A stretch of 64,000 bases of DNA from Halorientalis marina. Lineage in GTDB: Archaea > Halobacteriota > Halobacteria > Halobacteriales > Haloarculaceae. Made by a program: the position numbers and the translations under genes. The DNA lies in the NCBI RefSeq assembly GCF_023028345.1, contig NZ_CP095487.1, positions 2,790,001 to 2,854,000 on the forward strand. Direction: 5' to 3'. Positions 8,875 to 17,672 of this stretch are shown piece after piece. Every line of letters starts with the position of its first letter. Position 1 is the stretch's first letter. The notes beneath the pieces were generated by a model, which had not been told where the DNA came from, made no database searches, and worked only from the letters and a program-made list of their open reading frames with translations.

Positions 8875-9024
8875 ATGGCAGAACAAAGCGTCGACCGGAC
8901 CGGAGCCGAACGGGCGGAGAAGTACGGGAGTTTCGAGACCGACGAGGGAGAGACGGTACTCTACGACCGAGACGAGCCGACGGCGTGGCTCCAGTCCGAC
9001 ACAGTCGCCGAAGTCCGCGAGTAG
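8875..9024 (+). CDS. Conserved haloarchaeal mini-protein (DUF7331-like)
   Basis: 49 aa beginning MAEQSVDRTG and ending with VLYDRDEPTAWLQSD. The C-terminal pattern (Tyr-Asp, short gap, Ala-Trp-Leu-x-Ser-Asp) is shared with the 56-aa product at 41364-41534, so the two are paralogues. I associate this with a family of haloarchaeal small proteins named DUF7331, but the family name is from memory. It is acidic, has no membrane segment and no Cys. The function is unknown. AT-rich direct repeats 75-130 bp upstream may hold its promoter. It would be missed by gene callers using a length cutoff. Confidence 0.72.
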   Translation: MAEQSVDRTGAERAEKYGSFETDEGETVLYDRDEPTAWLQSDTVAEVRE

Positions 9025-9118
9025 GCGGGCCGCCACTGGATCGGGCCGGCACCGGCCGCTCGTGCGCTGTGAGTGGGCCGACCGCCCCGCTTATCAGTCC
9101 GAGACCCCTCCGTCGGGT

Positions 9119-9754
9119 ATGAGCGCTTCCGAGACGATCGGTATCTACTCCGACTACGTCTGCCCGTTCTGTTACCTCGGCCGCGAGTCCCTGCGGCAGT
9201 ATCAGGAAACCCGCGAGGAACCCCTGGAGATCGAGTGGCACCCCTTCGACCTCCGCTCGGGGAAACGCGGTCCCGACGGCGAGATCGACCACTCCGTCGA
9301 CGACGGGAAAGACGAGTCCTACTACGAGCAGGCAAAGGAGAACGTCCGGAAACTCCAGGACCGCTACGACGTGGAGATGACCCTCGACCTCTCCCGTGAG
9401 ATCGACTCGCTGCCCGCCCAGGTCGTCTCGTATCACGTACAGGAGACGTCCCCCGACCAGTGGCTCGACTTCGACGAAGCGATCTTCGAGGCGCTGTGGG
9501 TCGACGGTCGCGACATCGGCGACGCTGACGTGCTGGCCGACCTCGCCGCGGACACCGGGATCGACCCCGAGGAGGTCCGCGAAGTGATCGACGACGACGA
9601 GGCCCAAGAGCGCGTCACCGAGCAGTTCCGTGCGGCACAGCAACACGGGATCACCGGCGTGCCGACGTTCGTCTACGACGGCCACGCGGCCCGCGGTGCG
9701 GTGCCGCCCGAACAGCTCGAACGGCTCGTCGAGGGCGGCACGCAACGGGTCTGA
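9119..9754 (+). CDS. DsbA-family thioredoxin-fold oxidoreductase (FrnE-like)
   Basis: 211 aa from the ATG at 9119. Residues 5-20 contain IYSDYVCPFCYLG with a CPFC active site at Cys15/Cys18. An all-alpha insertion follows (about 75-150), then the cis-Pro loop ITGVPTFVYDG near residue 180. This is the layout of the DsbA/FrnE (2-hydroxychromene-2-carboxylate isomerase-like) family; the CxxC makes a disulfide oxidoreductase role more likely than isomerase. No signal peptide, so it is cytoplasmic. The substrate is unknown. No operon partner; the next gene starts 73 bp downstream. Confidence 0.85.
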   Translation: MSASETIGIYSDYVCPFCYLGRESLRQYQETREEPLEIEWHPFDLRSGKRGPDGEIDHSVDDGKDESYYEQAKENVRKLQDRYDVEMTLDLSREIDSLPAQVVSYHVQETSPDQWLDFDEAIFEALWVDGRDIGDADVLADLAADTGIDPEEVREVIDDDEAQERVTEQFRAAQQHGITGVPTFVYDGHAARGAVPPEQLERLVEGGTQRV

Positions 9755-9827
9755 GCGGCCGAGAACGGTCGGTGTGGTAACCGGTTCGCCCCGAATCTTA
9801 ATCGGGCCGGGCGTGTAGGTGGTGCGT

Positions 9828-11189
9828 ATGGAAGCCATCGATCCGGCGACCGGCGAGACGGTCGCGACCTACGAGACGGCGACGTGGAGCGACGCCGACG
9901 CGGCGCTCGACCGGGCGACGGACGCCTTCGAGTCCTGGCGCGAACGCCCGCTCCGCGAGCGCGAGGAACTGCTCGCCGCCGCGGCCGACGTGCTCCGGGA
10001 GAACACCGAGGAGTACGCCGAGACGATGACCCGCGAGATGGGGAAACCCATCTCCCAGGCCCGCTCGGAGGTCGAGAAGTGCGCCTGGGTCTGTGACCAC
10101 TACGCCGAGCACGCGAGTTCCTATCTGACGCCCGAGGGACACCCGAGTCCGCCGGGCTCGGACGTCCAGACCGTCTACGACCCCCTCGGTCCGGTGCTGG
10201 CAGTGATGCCCTGGAACTTCCCGTTCTGGCAGGTGTTCCGCTTTGCCGCCCCGTACCTGACGGCGGGGAACGTCGGCCTGCTGAAACACGCCTCGAACGT
10301 CCCCGGCTGTGCGCTGGCTATCGAGGAGGTGTTCCGCGAGGCCGGCTACCCGGAGGACGTCTTCCAGTCGTTGCTCGCGCCATCGGATCTCGTCGACGAT
10401 ATGCTCGCGGACGAGCGCCTGCGGGCGGCCACGCTCACCGGCAGCGGTCCGGCGGGCCGGGCGGTCGCCAGCAGTGCCGGCGAGAACCTGAAGAAGACGG
10501 TGCTGGAACTCGGCGGGAGCGACCCCTTCGTCGTGCTGGACGACGCCGACCTCGACGACGCCGCCGAGATCGGCGCGTGGGCGCGCAACCTCAACGGCGG
10601 CCAGTCCTGTATCGCCGCCAAGCGCTTCCTCGTCCACACCGAGGTGTACGACGCGTTCGTCGACCGTCTCGTCGACGAGATCGAGTCGCTGACCGTCGGC
10701 GACCCGATGGACGAGGACACCGAAATCGGCCCGCAGGCACGCGAAGACCTCATGGCCGACCTCCACGAGCAGGTCGAGGCGAGCGTCGACGCGGGCGCGA
10801 CGGTCGTGACCGGCGGCGAACCGCTCGACCGCGATGGAGCGTTCTATCCGCCGACGGTCCTGACCGACGTGCCCCCGGACTGTCCGGCCGCCGGCGAGGA
10901 GACGTTCGGCCCCGTCGCGGCCGTTCTGGAGGTCGAGGACGAGGACGACGCCGTCGAGACGGCCAACGACACGCGATTCGGCCTCGGCGCGAGCGTCTGG
11001 ACCGCGGACCGCGACCGCGGCCGCCGCGTCGGCCGCCGCATCGACGCCGGCTGTGTCTACGTCAATCAGCTCGTCAAGTCCGACCCACGGGTGCCCTTCG
11101 GCGGCGTCGGCGACTCCGGCTACGGCCGCGAGCTGGCCGAACCCGGGATCAAGGAGTTCGTCAACCGCAAGACGCTGTGGGTGGAGTGA
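9828..11189 (+). CDS. NAD(P)-dependent aldehyde dehydrogenase, succinate-semialdehyde type
   Basis: 453 aa from the ATG at 9828; the GTG at 9819 adds only three residues. Aldehyde dehydrogenase superfamily: Rossmann loop MPWNFPFWQVFRF, Glu227 in LELGGSDPF as general base and nucleophile Cys261 in NGGQSCIAAKRF. GQSCIA is typical of the GabD/Sad succinate-semialdehyde group, and 453 aa is normal for that group. It should oxidise succinate semialdehyde or a similar short aldehyde to the acid. No aminotransferase is adjacent, so the physiological substrate stays open. Confidence 0.82.
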   Translation: MEAIDPATGETVATYETATWSDADAALDRATDAFESWRERPLREREELLAAAADVLRENTEEYAETMTREMGKPISQARSEVEKCAWVCDHYAEHASSYLTPEGHPSPPGSDVQTVYDPLGPVLAVMPWNFPFWQVFRFAAPYLTAGNVGLLKHASNVPGCALAIEEVFREAGYPEDVFQSLLAPSDLVDDMLADERLRAATLTGSGPAGRAVASSAGENLKKTVLELGGSDPFVVLDDADLDDAAEIGAWARNLNGGQSCIAAKRFLVHTEVYDAFVDRLVDEIESLTVGDPMDEDTEIGPQAREDLMADLHEQVEASVDAGATVVTGGEPLDRDGAFYPPTVLTDVPPDCPAAGEETFGPVAAVLEVEDEDDAVETANDTRFGLGASVWTADRDRGRRVGRRIDAGCVYVNQLVKSDPRVPFGGVGDSGYGRELAEPGIKEFVNRKTLWVE

Positions 11190-11307
11190 CGGGGTAGCGG
11201 CGGCCCCCGTCGCGGTCAGCGGCCACTACCGGGCCACTGGTTTGACAAGCGCTAGCACACGCTCTCGGCCTCGGGGAACATTTGTGTCTCGCGGCCGACG
11301 GGCGAGT

Positions 11308-12045
11308 ATGGGCCTCGTGGACGCGCTTGCGGCGGACGGGCTGGTCGCGGTCGTCGGGGCGGGCGGGAAGAAATCGACGCTGTACGCGCTCGCCGAGCGA
11401 CTCGACCGCGCCGTCGTGACCGCGACCGTTCGCATCCCGATCTTCGATCCGAACGTCGCCGAGGTAACCGTGACCGACGACCCCGTCACCACACTCGAGC
11501 ACGCGTTCGACGACCCGGAGCGGTTCCCGCTCGGACTCGTCCCGGAACGCGAGGACGACCGCTACCACGGTTACGACCCCGAGACCGTTGCCCTGCTCGC
11601 ACAGCGGAGCGAAGCCGACGCGGTGCTCGTCAAGGCCGACGGTGCTCGCGCCCGTGAGTTCAAGGCACCGGGCGAGAACGAGCCACGGATTCCGCGGACG
11701 GCGGACACCGTGATCCCGGTCGTGAGCGCTCACGTCGAGGGGCAGCCGCTCACCGACGAACACGTCCACCGCCCGGAGCGCGTGGCCGACCTGACCGGCC
11801 TCTCCGCGGGCGAGCGGATCGAAGCCGGGGACGTGGCGACGGTCCTCACGAGTCCGGAGGGTGGGCTGAAAGGCGTCCCGGAGGGCGCAACGGTCGTCCC
11901 CGTCGTCAACAAGGTGGACGGCGCGGCGGACGAGGCGGCGGCGAACCGGATCGGGAACCGGCTCGTCGACCACGACCGCATCGACGGCGTCGCGCTCACT
12001 CGGCTCGCCGCGCCGGACGATCCGCTCGTTTCGGTGCTGTACTGA
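11308..12045 (+). CDS. yqeC: YqeC-family selenium/molybdenum-cofactor accessory protein
   Basis: 245 aa. The N-terminus has a P-loop-like VVGAGGKKSTLYALAERL, followed by VLVKADGARAREFKAP, which match the YqeC family linked with selenium-dependent molybdenum hydroxylases. The gene meets mobA tail to tail with no base between the stops, which fits a molybdenum-cofactor theme. No selenium genes (selD, yqeB) are visible. The role is therefore inferred; it may be a nucleotide-dependent Mo-enzyme maturation factor. Start ATG at 11308. Confidence 0.75.
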   Translation: MGLVDALAADGLVAVVGAGGKKSTLYALAERLDRAVVTATVRIPIFDPNVAEVTVTDDPVTTLEHAFDDPERFPLGLVPEREDDRYHGYDPETVALLAQRSEADAVLVKADGARAREFKAPGENEPRIPRTADTVIPVVSAHVEGQPLTDEHVHRPERVADLTGLSAGERIEAGDVATVLTSPEGGLKGVPEGATVVPVVNKVDGAADEAAANRIGNRLVDHDRIDGVALTRLAAPDDPLVSVLY

Positions 12046-12657
12046 CTACTCGAAGTCCGTCTCGGCCTCGCGCAGTTCATCGCGGGTGTTGATGTTCCGG
12101 AAGGTGTCGGTGTCGGCGTGTTCGTGGACCTCCGCTTCGGTGACGACGACGTATTCGAGGTCCTCGAGGGGCGCGAGGATCTTGTGCTCGCCGCGGTCGA
12201 GCGCGCGGTCGCAGGCGGCCGCCATCGCCTCGGCGCGGTAGACCGCCTGCGTGGTCTGGTACCAGCCGTCCCCGACCTTCGGGACTGCGGCGTCGTAGCC
12301 GGCGGCCCGCTCGAAGAGGTACTCGACCAGCGCCGGCGAGACGTAGGGCATGTCACAGGCGACGACGACGGCGTACTCGCTGTCGACGGCCCGGAGACCC
12401 GTGCGGATGCCCGCCATCGGCCCCTGGTCCGGTTCGGGGTCCTCGGCGAGGTCGACCGGGTGGTCGTAATCCGCCAGCACGGGTTCGATGCGAGGGACCT
12501 GCTCGCGCCGGCAGTTGACCACCAGTCGGTCCACGACGGGCGCGAGTCGGTCGGCGACCCGGCGGAGCATCGGGACGCCGGCGAGGTCGGCGACGGCCTT
12601 GTCCCCGTCCCCGAATCGCGTCGCGTACCCGCCCGCGATGACGACGCCTGCTGGCAT
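12046..12657 (-). CDS. mobA: Molybdenum cofactor guanylyltransferase MobA
   Basis: 203 aa. Nucleotidyltransferase fold with AGGYATRFGDGDKAVADLAG near the N-terminus (the LAGGxSxRxGxDK signature) and VVVACDMPYVSP carrying the metal-binding Asp. It transfers GMP from GTP to molybdopterin, giving the guanine dinucleotide cofactor used by DMSO-reductase-family enzymes. Convergent with and directly abutting yqeC. The length is normal and the start is ATG. A CTP-using MocA-type activity cannot be fully excluded. Confidence 0.88.
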   Translation of the reverse strand: MPAGVVIAGGYATRFGDGDKAVADLAGVPMLRRVADRLAPVVDRLVVNCRREQVPRIEPVLADYDHPVDLAEDPEPDQGPMAGIRTGLRAVDSEYAVVVACDMPYVSPALVEYLFERAAGYDAAVPKVGDGWYQTTQAVYRAEAMAAACDRALDRGEHKILAPLEDLEYVVVTEAEVHEHADTDTFRNINTRDELREAETDFE

Positions 12658-12777
12658 CGCCGACCCTTCGTGGCCGACTCACAAAGCACCCACGGTGACG
12701 GTCCTCGGTCCGGGCGCACCGCCACCGGCGGTGCCCGGCCCCACCACCCTTATGCCGGCAGTGGGCGGAGGGGGTGT

Positions 12778-14034
12778 ATGAAGCGGTACGATCAGCTGTA
12801 TCGCCTGTACGAGGAGTTCGATACGGAACGACTCAGAGCGTACCAGGACTTCGTCGATCTGTTCCCGCCCGTTGACTCCCGGGTCGCGCTGGAACACTGG
12901 CAAAACGCCAGCGAGGAGTTGGGGGAGGGGAAAGACGAGATCCGGCAGGCGTTCCCCGCGACCGGCGAAACGTTCGCCTCGCTGGCCGCGATGGCCTCCC
13001 GCGAGCAGGCCTTCGCCGCGCTCGACCTCCTCTCGAAGTACGACCGCGCCGTCAACTGCCTCGTCCTCGACGTGGACGAGACGCTCCGGTCCGCGGGGCG
13101 GACGGACAACGAGATTCCCCGCGACACGCTCCATCTCCTCACCGAGTTCCACGAGGAGGGCGTCCCCATCGTCGTCTGCACCGGGCAGACCCTGGAGAAC
13201 GTCAAGGGGTTCATGATTCAGGGGCTGGGCAACGAGATCGTCCACTCCGGCGAGCTGAGCATCGTCTACGAGGCCGGGACGGGCGTGTTCACGCCGGGTC
13301 ATGGCAACGACACCAAACAGCTCCTCTTCGAGGGGCTCGACGAACGCATCCGGTCGGTGTTCGACGCCGTCCGCTCGCGGGTCCTCTCGGCGGCCCCCGA
13401 CGACCTCCGGCGGGGCTGTCACCTCCAGGGCAACGAGTTCAACGTCACGATGAAGCCCAACTTCGAGACGGGGAGCGAGCAGGCCCGCGCCGTGATCGAC
13501 GAGGCGCTGGTCTACCAACTCGACCTGCTGGGTGACGCCGTCGCGACGGAACTGGGCCGCGACGAGGACGCGGCGACCGCCGGCGCGTGGGCGCGGGCCT
13601 GCTACGCCGAGCAGGACCCCGAAATCCGGACGGTCCTGGAGACGGAGGGGGCTATCCCCGACGCGGACCCGGCGGACGTGCCCGACGACGTGGCCGGCGT
13701 GTTCGAGCGCATCGACGTGGCCTACTACGAGGCCGACGCCGCCGAGATCGGCAGTCTCGAACTGAACAAGGTCGCCGGCGTCGAGGCCGCCTTCGACGTG
13801 CTGGGCATCGACGACCCGTTCTGTGTCGTGATGGGCGACAGCAAGAGCGACCTCAGGGTGATGGAGTGGGTCGCCGAGCACGACTACGGCCTCGCGGCCG
13901 CGCCGGAACACGCCTCGCGGGACGTACTCGACCACGTCATCCGGACGGACGAACTCGTCTTCGACCCGGGTCAGGCCACGGAGGTGCTGCGGACGATCTA
14001 CGCGCTCGGCAGGCTGTCGAGTATCCAGGAGTGA
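12778..14034 (+). CDS. HAD-superfamily hydrolase with long alpha-helical N-terminus
   Basis: 418 aa. After about 95 mostly helical residues, CLVLDVDETLRSAG supplies the HAD nucleophile motif DVDET. IVVCTGQTLENVKG is motif II; LNKVAGVEAA and VVMGDSKSDLRVME supply the motif III Lys and motif IV acidic residues. The order matches Cof-type phosphatases, but the N-terminal domain and the large cap insertion (about 190-320) are not familiar. Substrate unknown. The ATG at 12778 follows a TATA-like ACCCTTATGC. Convergent with the MoaD-fold gene. Confidence 0.72.
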   Translation: MKRYDQLYRLYEEFDTERLRAYQDFVDLFPPVDSRVALEHWQNASEELGEGKDEIRQAFPATGETFASLAAMASREQAFAALDLLSKYDRAVNCLVLDVDETLRSAGRTDNEIPRDTLHLLTEFHEEGVPIVVCTGQTLENVKGFMIQGLGNEIVHSGELSIVYEAGTGVFTPGHGNDTKQLLFEGLDERIRSVFDAVRSRVLSAAPDDLRRGCHLQGNEFNVTMKPNFETGSEQARAVIDEALVYQLDLLGDAVATELGRDEDAATAGAWARACYAEQDPEIRTVLETEGAIPDADPADVPDDVAGVFERIDVAYYEADAAEIGSLELNKVAGVEAAFDVLGIDDPFCVVMGDSKSDLRVMEWVAEHDYGLAAAPEHASRDVLDHVIRTDELVFDPGQATEVLRTIYALGRLSSIQE

Positions 14035-14065
14035 AGAAGGGGGGAGAGACCGGCCGTCATCGGCG

Positions 14066-14365
14066 TCAGGTCGCTTCGTTCGTGACTTTGTCGTGCTCGG
14101 AGGTGAGGTGGAACTCGAGTTCGTCGTCGGGTTCGATCTCGGAGTCGGCGGTGACGGACTCGGTCATCATCTCGGAGTGGCGTTTCGCGATCACGTCCGA
14201 CCGGAGCCGGTCGCCGTCGAGCAGCCCCGAGCGGACCTGGGCCCCGTATTCGTCGGCGAGTCGGTCGATGATATCACGGACCGTGTTCCCCTCGACGACC
14301 CTGACGTGCGCCTCGTGGGTCCCGACCCGCGCCGCGAGCGATCTACTAATCTCTATCTGACACAT
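14066..14365 (-). CDS. MoaD/ThiS-like ubiquitin-fold protein lacking the C-terminal GG
   Basis: 99 aa from the ATG at 14365. The pattern VRVVEGNTVRDIIDRLADEY followed by GLLDG...VIAKRHSEMM...SEIEPDDELEFHL matches the beta-grasp fold of MoaD, ThiS and archaeal SAMPs. The chain ends in TSEHDKVTNEAT, with no terminal Gly-Gly, so it cannot be adenylated or conjugated like a sulfur carrier or SAMP. It may be a structural or regulatory derivative. The nearby mobA and yqeC are suggestive but not in one operon. Confidence 0.6.
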   Translation of the reverse strand: MCQIEISRSLAARVGTHEAHVRVVEGNTVRDIIDRLADEYGAQVRSGLLDGDRLRSDVIAKRHSEMMTESVTADSEIEPDDELEFHLTSEHDKVTNEAT

Positions 14366-14466
14366 ACGTCTAGTCAGGGCCGCCGGTGACAAAAAGTTAA
14401 CTCACACTCGAAGAAGCGACACGAGCAAGCGGAAGGTATTACCCGAAGGGCGGCACAGGGTGGCTC

Positions 14467-15381
14467 ATGACGGGATCGACAGCGGTCGGGGCGACGGACC
14501 CGCTCGGGCTGTCGGGCGTGGTCCCGCCGACGATAACCGCGTTCACGGAGTCGGAGGACGTGAACTACGAGGCGACGGTCGCACACGCGCGGTTCGTCGT
14601 CGAGGGGGGAGTTCATGGCGTCTTTCCACTCGGGACGAACGGCGAGTTCGCGCTGCTGACTGGCGAGGAGCGCCGCGGAATCGTCGAGGCGGTCTGTGAC
14701 GGCATCGACGAGGTGCCGGTCGTGCCGGGCGTCGGCGCGCCGAGCACGCGCGAGACGGTGGCCCACGCCGATCACGCCGAAGCGGCGGGTGCCGACGGCG
14801 TCATCGTCGTCACCCCCTTCTACTATCCCCTGGACGACCGGGGAGCGGTCGACCACTACCGCGCGGTCGCCGCGGCCGTCGACGTGCCGGTGTACGTGTA
14901 CCACATCCCCTCGCGGACGGGCAACGCGCTCTCGCTGTCCGCGCTCGAAGCGATCGCGGCCATCGACGGCGTCGCGGGCCTGAAGGATTCGAGCAAGGAC
15001 GTCCCCTGGCTCGCACGGGCCGTCGACCGCGTGCCGGAACTCACCTACCTCGTCGGCTCGGACTCGCTGCTCGTGCCGGGGCTGGACGCGGGCTGTGCCG
15101 GCATGGTCAGTGCCGTCGCCAACGCCTTCCCGGAACTGGTCGTCGACCTGTACGAGGCCTACGACGCGGGCGACGAGACGCGTGCCCGTAAACTCCAGAG
15201 CACCGTCTACGACGCCCGGGACGCGATCAAAGACGGGCCGTACATGGCGGGAGTCAAGACCGCGCTCTCCCTGCGCGACCTCGACTTCGAGCCGGGGCCG
15301 CTCCGCTCGCCGCTCCGCCGCATGGACGCGGATGCGACTGATCGGCTGGAACGGCGGCTGACCGACCTCGACCTGCTCTGA
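14467..15381 (+). CDS. Dihydrodipicolinate synthase-family aldolase/lyase
   Basis: 304 aa TIM barrel of the DapA/N-acetylneuraminate lyase superfamily. PLGTNGEF is the carboxylate-binding GxxGE motif, Tyr145 in VYVYHIPSRTG is the proton relay, and Lys173 in GLKDSS forms the Schiff base with the keto acid. It could be 4-hydroxy-tetrahydrodipicolinate synthase (lysine pathway) or a 2-keto-3-deoxygluconate aldolase, which in haloarchaea belongs to the same superfamily. No lysine genes are adjacent, so neither is chosen. Cytoplasmic, single gene. Confidence 0.82.
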   Translation: MTGSTAVGATDPLGLSGVVPPTITAFTESEDVNYEATVAHARFVVEGGVHGVFPLGTNGEFALLTGEERRGIVEAVCDGIDEVPVVPGVGAPSTRETVAHADHAEAAGADGVIVVTPFYYPLDDRGAVDHYRAVAAAVDVPVYVYHIPSRTGNALSLSALEAIAAIDGVAGLKDSSKDVPWLARAVDRVPELTYLVGSDSLLVPGLDAGCAGMVSAVANAFPELVVDLYEAYDAGDETRARKLQSTVYDARDAIKDGPYMAGVKTALSLRDLDFEPGPLRSPLRRMDADATDRLERRLTDLDLL

Positions 15382-15498
15382 ACGCGACGCTCGGGTCGGA
15401 CTCCCCCTCGACGCCCGTGCCGATGTGGTCCCACGCGACCGGCGGACGGACCGGGCGGGGCCCCAACGTTCAAGCCCGCTCCAACGGGAGTGGCGGGT

Positions 15499-15768
15499 AT
15501 GCTGGAGAAGTTGTCGGGGCTGGCCGACCCGAAGGCCGTCGTTGCCCTCGTGCTCCTCGGGATGGTGGTACTTATTTTCGGTGCCGCCTCGGGCGGGCCC
15601 GCCGGCCAGGCGCTGGCGGCCATCCTGGCCGTCCTCCTCGTCGTCCTCGCGCTCATGCTGATTTTCTTCTACTGGATCAAGCGCATGAACGAGGACATCG
15701 GCGCGAACCGCCGGGAACTCGACCCCGAGTTCGAGGAGGCGCTCGAGGAGTACGACGACGAGGAGTGA
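15499..15768 (+). CDS. Small two-TM membrane protein, acidic C-terminal tail
   Basis: 89 aa from the ATG at 15499; a GTG nine bases earlier is also possible. Two hydrophobic segments (about 14-31 and 38-60) are followed by a charged tail ending EEYDDEE. No family recognised. The Lys/Arg-bearing WIKRMNEDIG after the second helix suggests that the tail is cytoplasmic. It lies between the aldolase and the histidine kinase with no overlap. Function unknown. Confidence 0.68.
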   Translation: MLEKLSGLADPKAVVALVLLGMVVLIFGAASGGPAGQALAAILAVLLVVLALMLIFFYWIKRMNEDIGANRRELDPEFEEALEEYDDEE

Positions 15769-15846
15769 CGGTGCCGTAGTCCGCAGTTATTTGTTTTTAT
15801 AATTGGGGAGAACCCTTTTCGTACAGGCCAGATAGTTGTAATTACC

Positions 15847-17670
15847 ATGAAGGCCCAGTTGCCGCTCCTCCCAACTCTCCTCGTGGTTTCTGGGTCTTTA
15901 TCACTACTGGTAACGTACTTCGTCTGGAGGGAGCGGCCGAAGTCCGGCGTGGTACCCCTGGCAGCCGTGGAGGGCAGTCTAGCGCTGTGGGCGTTCGGAC
16001 AGGCACTGGTCGTGTCGAGCGATTCGCTGACAGGCGCGCTGCTCGGGTACGACCTGACTATCGTCGGTCTCGGACTCATCGGGCCGTCGCTGCTCCTGTT
16101 CGCACTGCTCTACACCGGCCGTCCGGCGTACGTGACCCGATGGACCGTCGCCGGACTGGCCGTCGTTCCGGTCACGGTCGTCGCGCTCGCGCTGGGGGAC
16201 GTGGGCGCGCTCGTGTACGTGGACCCGACGGTGCGAGCGGTCGCGGGCGGATTCCGGTTCGAGACCGGCCTCGGGCCCGCCGTCTGGACGTTGCTCGCCT
16301 TCGACTACGCGGTCCTGCTCGCCGGCGACTGGCTCCTCTTACAGAAGTTCGTCGGGTCGCGAAACGTCTACCGCAAGCGGACCTTCTTCTTTCTCAGCTA
16401 CAGCGTCCTGCTCACGGTCTGTCAGATGGCGAGCGTCGCCGGCCTGAGCCCGACGCCGCACCAGACGCTCGCACCGCTCGCGAACCTCCTGTTCGGCGGC
16501 CTCTCGGTGCTCGTGTTCGTCGGCTACCGGTCCTACGGGTTCCTCCCGCTCACGCGGTTGCTGTCGGCGATCGGATTCCAGTCGCGGAGTCTCGCTCCGG
16601 TCGCCAGGAACACCGTCATCGAGGAGATGGGCAGCGGTGTACTGGTCGCCGACCACCGGAACCGGGTCGTCGACATCAACCCGATGGGCAAGCGAATCCT
16701 CGCCCGGGGCGATAACCGTGTCGTCGGGAAGCAACTCACGGAGGTGTTGCCGCCCGAGATATTCGTCCGGGAGGAGACGCCGTTCCTCGAACCCGGTGTC
16801 GAGGGGGAGTTCACCGGTGTCTGGGTGGAGACCCCGTTCGACGAGCGGCGCTGTTTCGACCTGACGATCTCCGCTCTCCGGACCGACGGCGAAGTGACTG
16901 GCCGGGTCGGTATCGTCCACGACACGACCGAGCGGGAGCGTCGGAAGCAGGCGCTCGAAGCGCGGACCGACGAACTCGAACGCCAGAACGAGCAACTGGA
17001 GGGGTTCGCGAGCATCGTCTCACACGACCTCCGGAACCCGCTCAACGTGGCCGAAGGCCGCCTCGAACTCGCCGAACGGGAGGAAAGTCCCGAACACTTC
17101 GAGGCGGTCCGGGGAGCCCACGAGCGGATGGAAGCTATCATCGAGGACGTCCTGACGCTGGCCCGGCAGGGCCGGACCATCGAGGGGACCGAACCGACCG
17201 ACCTGTCCGCCGTCGCGACCGACGCCTGGAGCAGCGTCGACGCCCGGGAGGCGTCACTCGACGTGACGGATTCGTTCCAGTTCGAAGCGGACCGCGGCCG
17301 GCTTCGGCAGGCCCTCGAAAACCTGTTCCGAAACGCGGTCGAGCACGGGACGAGCGACGCGACGGCGTCCGCTGGCGAGGCCGGAGGTGACGACCCCGCC
17401 GTCACCGTCACGGTCGGACGCTGCGACGGCGGGTTCTACGTGGCTGACGACGGACCGGGTGTCCCGGACGCACAGCGGGACGACATCTTCGAGCGAGGGT
17501 TCACGACGGCCGAGAGCGGGACCGGGCTCGGCCTCGCAATCGTCCAGACGGTCGTGGAGGCACACGGCTGGGAGATCGACGTGACCGAGAGCGAGACCGG
17601 TGGTGCACGGTTCGAGATCACCGGCCTCACGGATCAGGCCGACACCGATCCGCTCCGACAGGCGTCCTGA
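15847..17670 (+). CDS. Membrane sensor histidine kinase: 7TM-PAS-HisKA-HATPase
   Basis: 607 aa. Residues 1-235 contain about seven hydrophobic helices, matching the HisK N-terminal 7TM input domain. A PAS domain follows at about 262-370 (GVLVADHRNRVVDINPMG; VHDTTERERRK). His393 in SIVSHDLRNPLN is the phosphoacceptor. ENLFRNAVEHG (N box), VADDGPGVP (G1) and GTGLGLAIV (G2) show an intact ATPase domain. It should autophosphorylate in response to a membrane or intracellular signal. No response regulator is adjacent; the HalX pair is 26 kb away. An AT-rich promoter precedes it (15787-15805). Confidence 0.92.
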   Translation: MKAQLPLLPTLLVVSGSLSLLVTYFVWRERPKSGVVPLAAVEGSLALWAFGQALVVSSDSLTGALLGYDLTIVGLGLIGPSLLLFALLYTGRPAYVTRWTVAGLAVVPVTVVALALGDVGALVYVDPTVRAVAGGFRFETGLGPAVWTLLAFDYAVLLAGDWLLLQKFVGSRNVYRKRTFFFLSYSVLLTVCQMASVAGLSPTPHQTLAPLANLLFGGLSVLVFVGYRSYGFLPLTRLLSAIGFQSRSLAPVARNTVIEEMGSGVLVADHRNRVVDINPMGKRILARGDNRVVGKQLTEVLPPEIFVREETPFLEPGVEGEFTGVWVETPFDERRCFDLTISALRTDGEVTGRVGIVHDTTERERRKQALEARTDELERQNEQLEGFASIVSHDLRNPLNVAEGRLELAEREESPEHFEAVRGAHERMEAIIEDVLTLARQGRTIEGTEPTDLSAVATDAWSSVDAREASLDVTDSFQFEADRGRLRQALENLFRNAVEHGTSDATASAGEAGGDDPAVTVTVGRCDGGFYVADDGPGVPDAQRDDIFERGFTTAESGTGLGLAIVQTVVEAHGWEIDVTESETGGARFEITGLTDQADTDPLRQAS

Positions 17671-17672
17671 CG

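Noticed and set aside
12658-12777. Possible tRNA-like stretch between mobA and the HAD gene
   Set aside because: No T-loop GTTCRA motif or cloverleaf arms could be found; likely only promoter.
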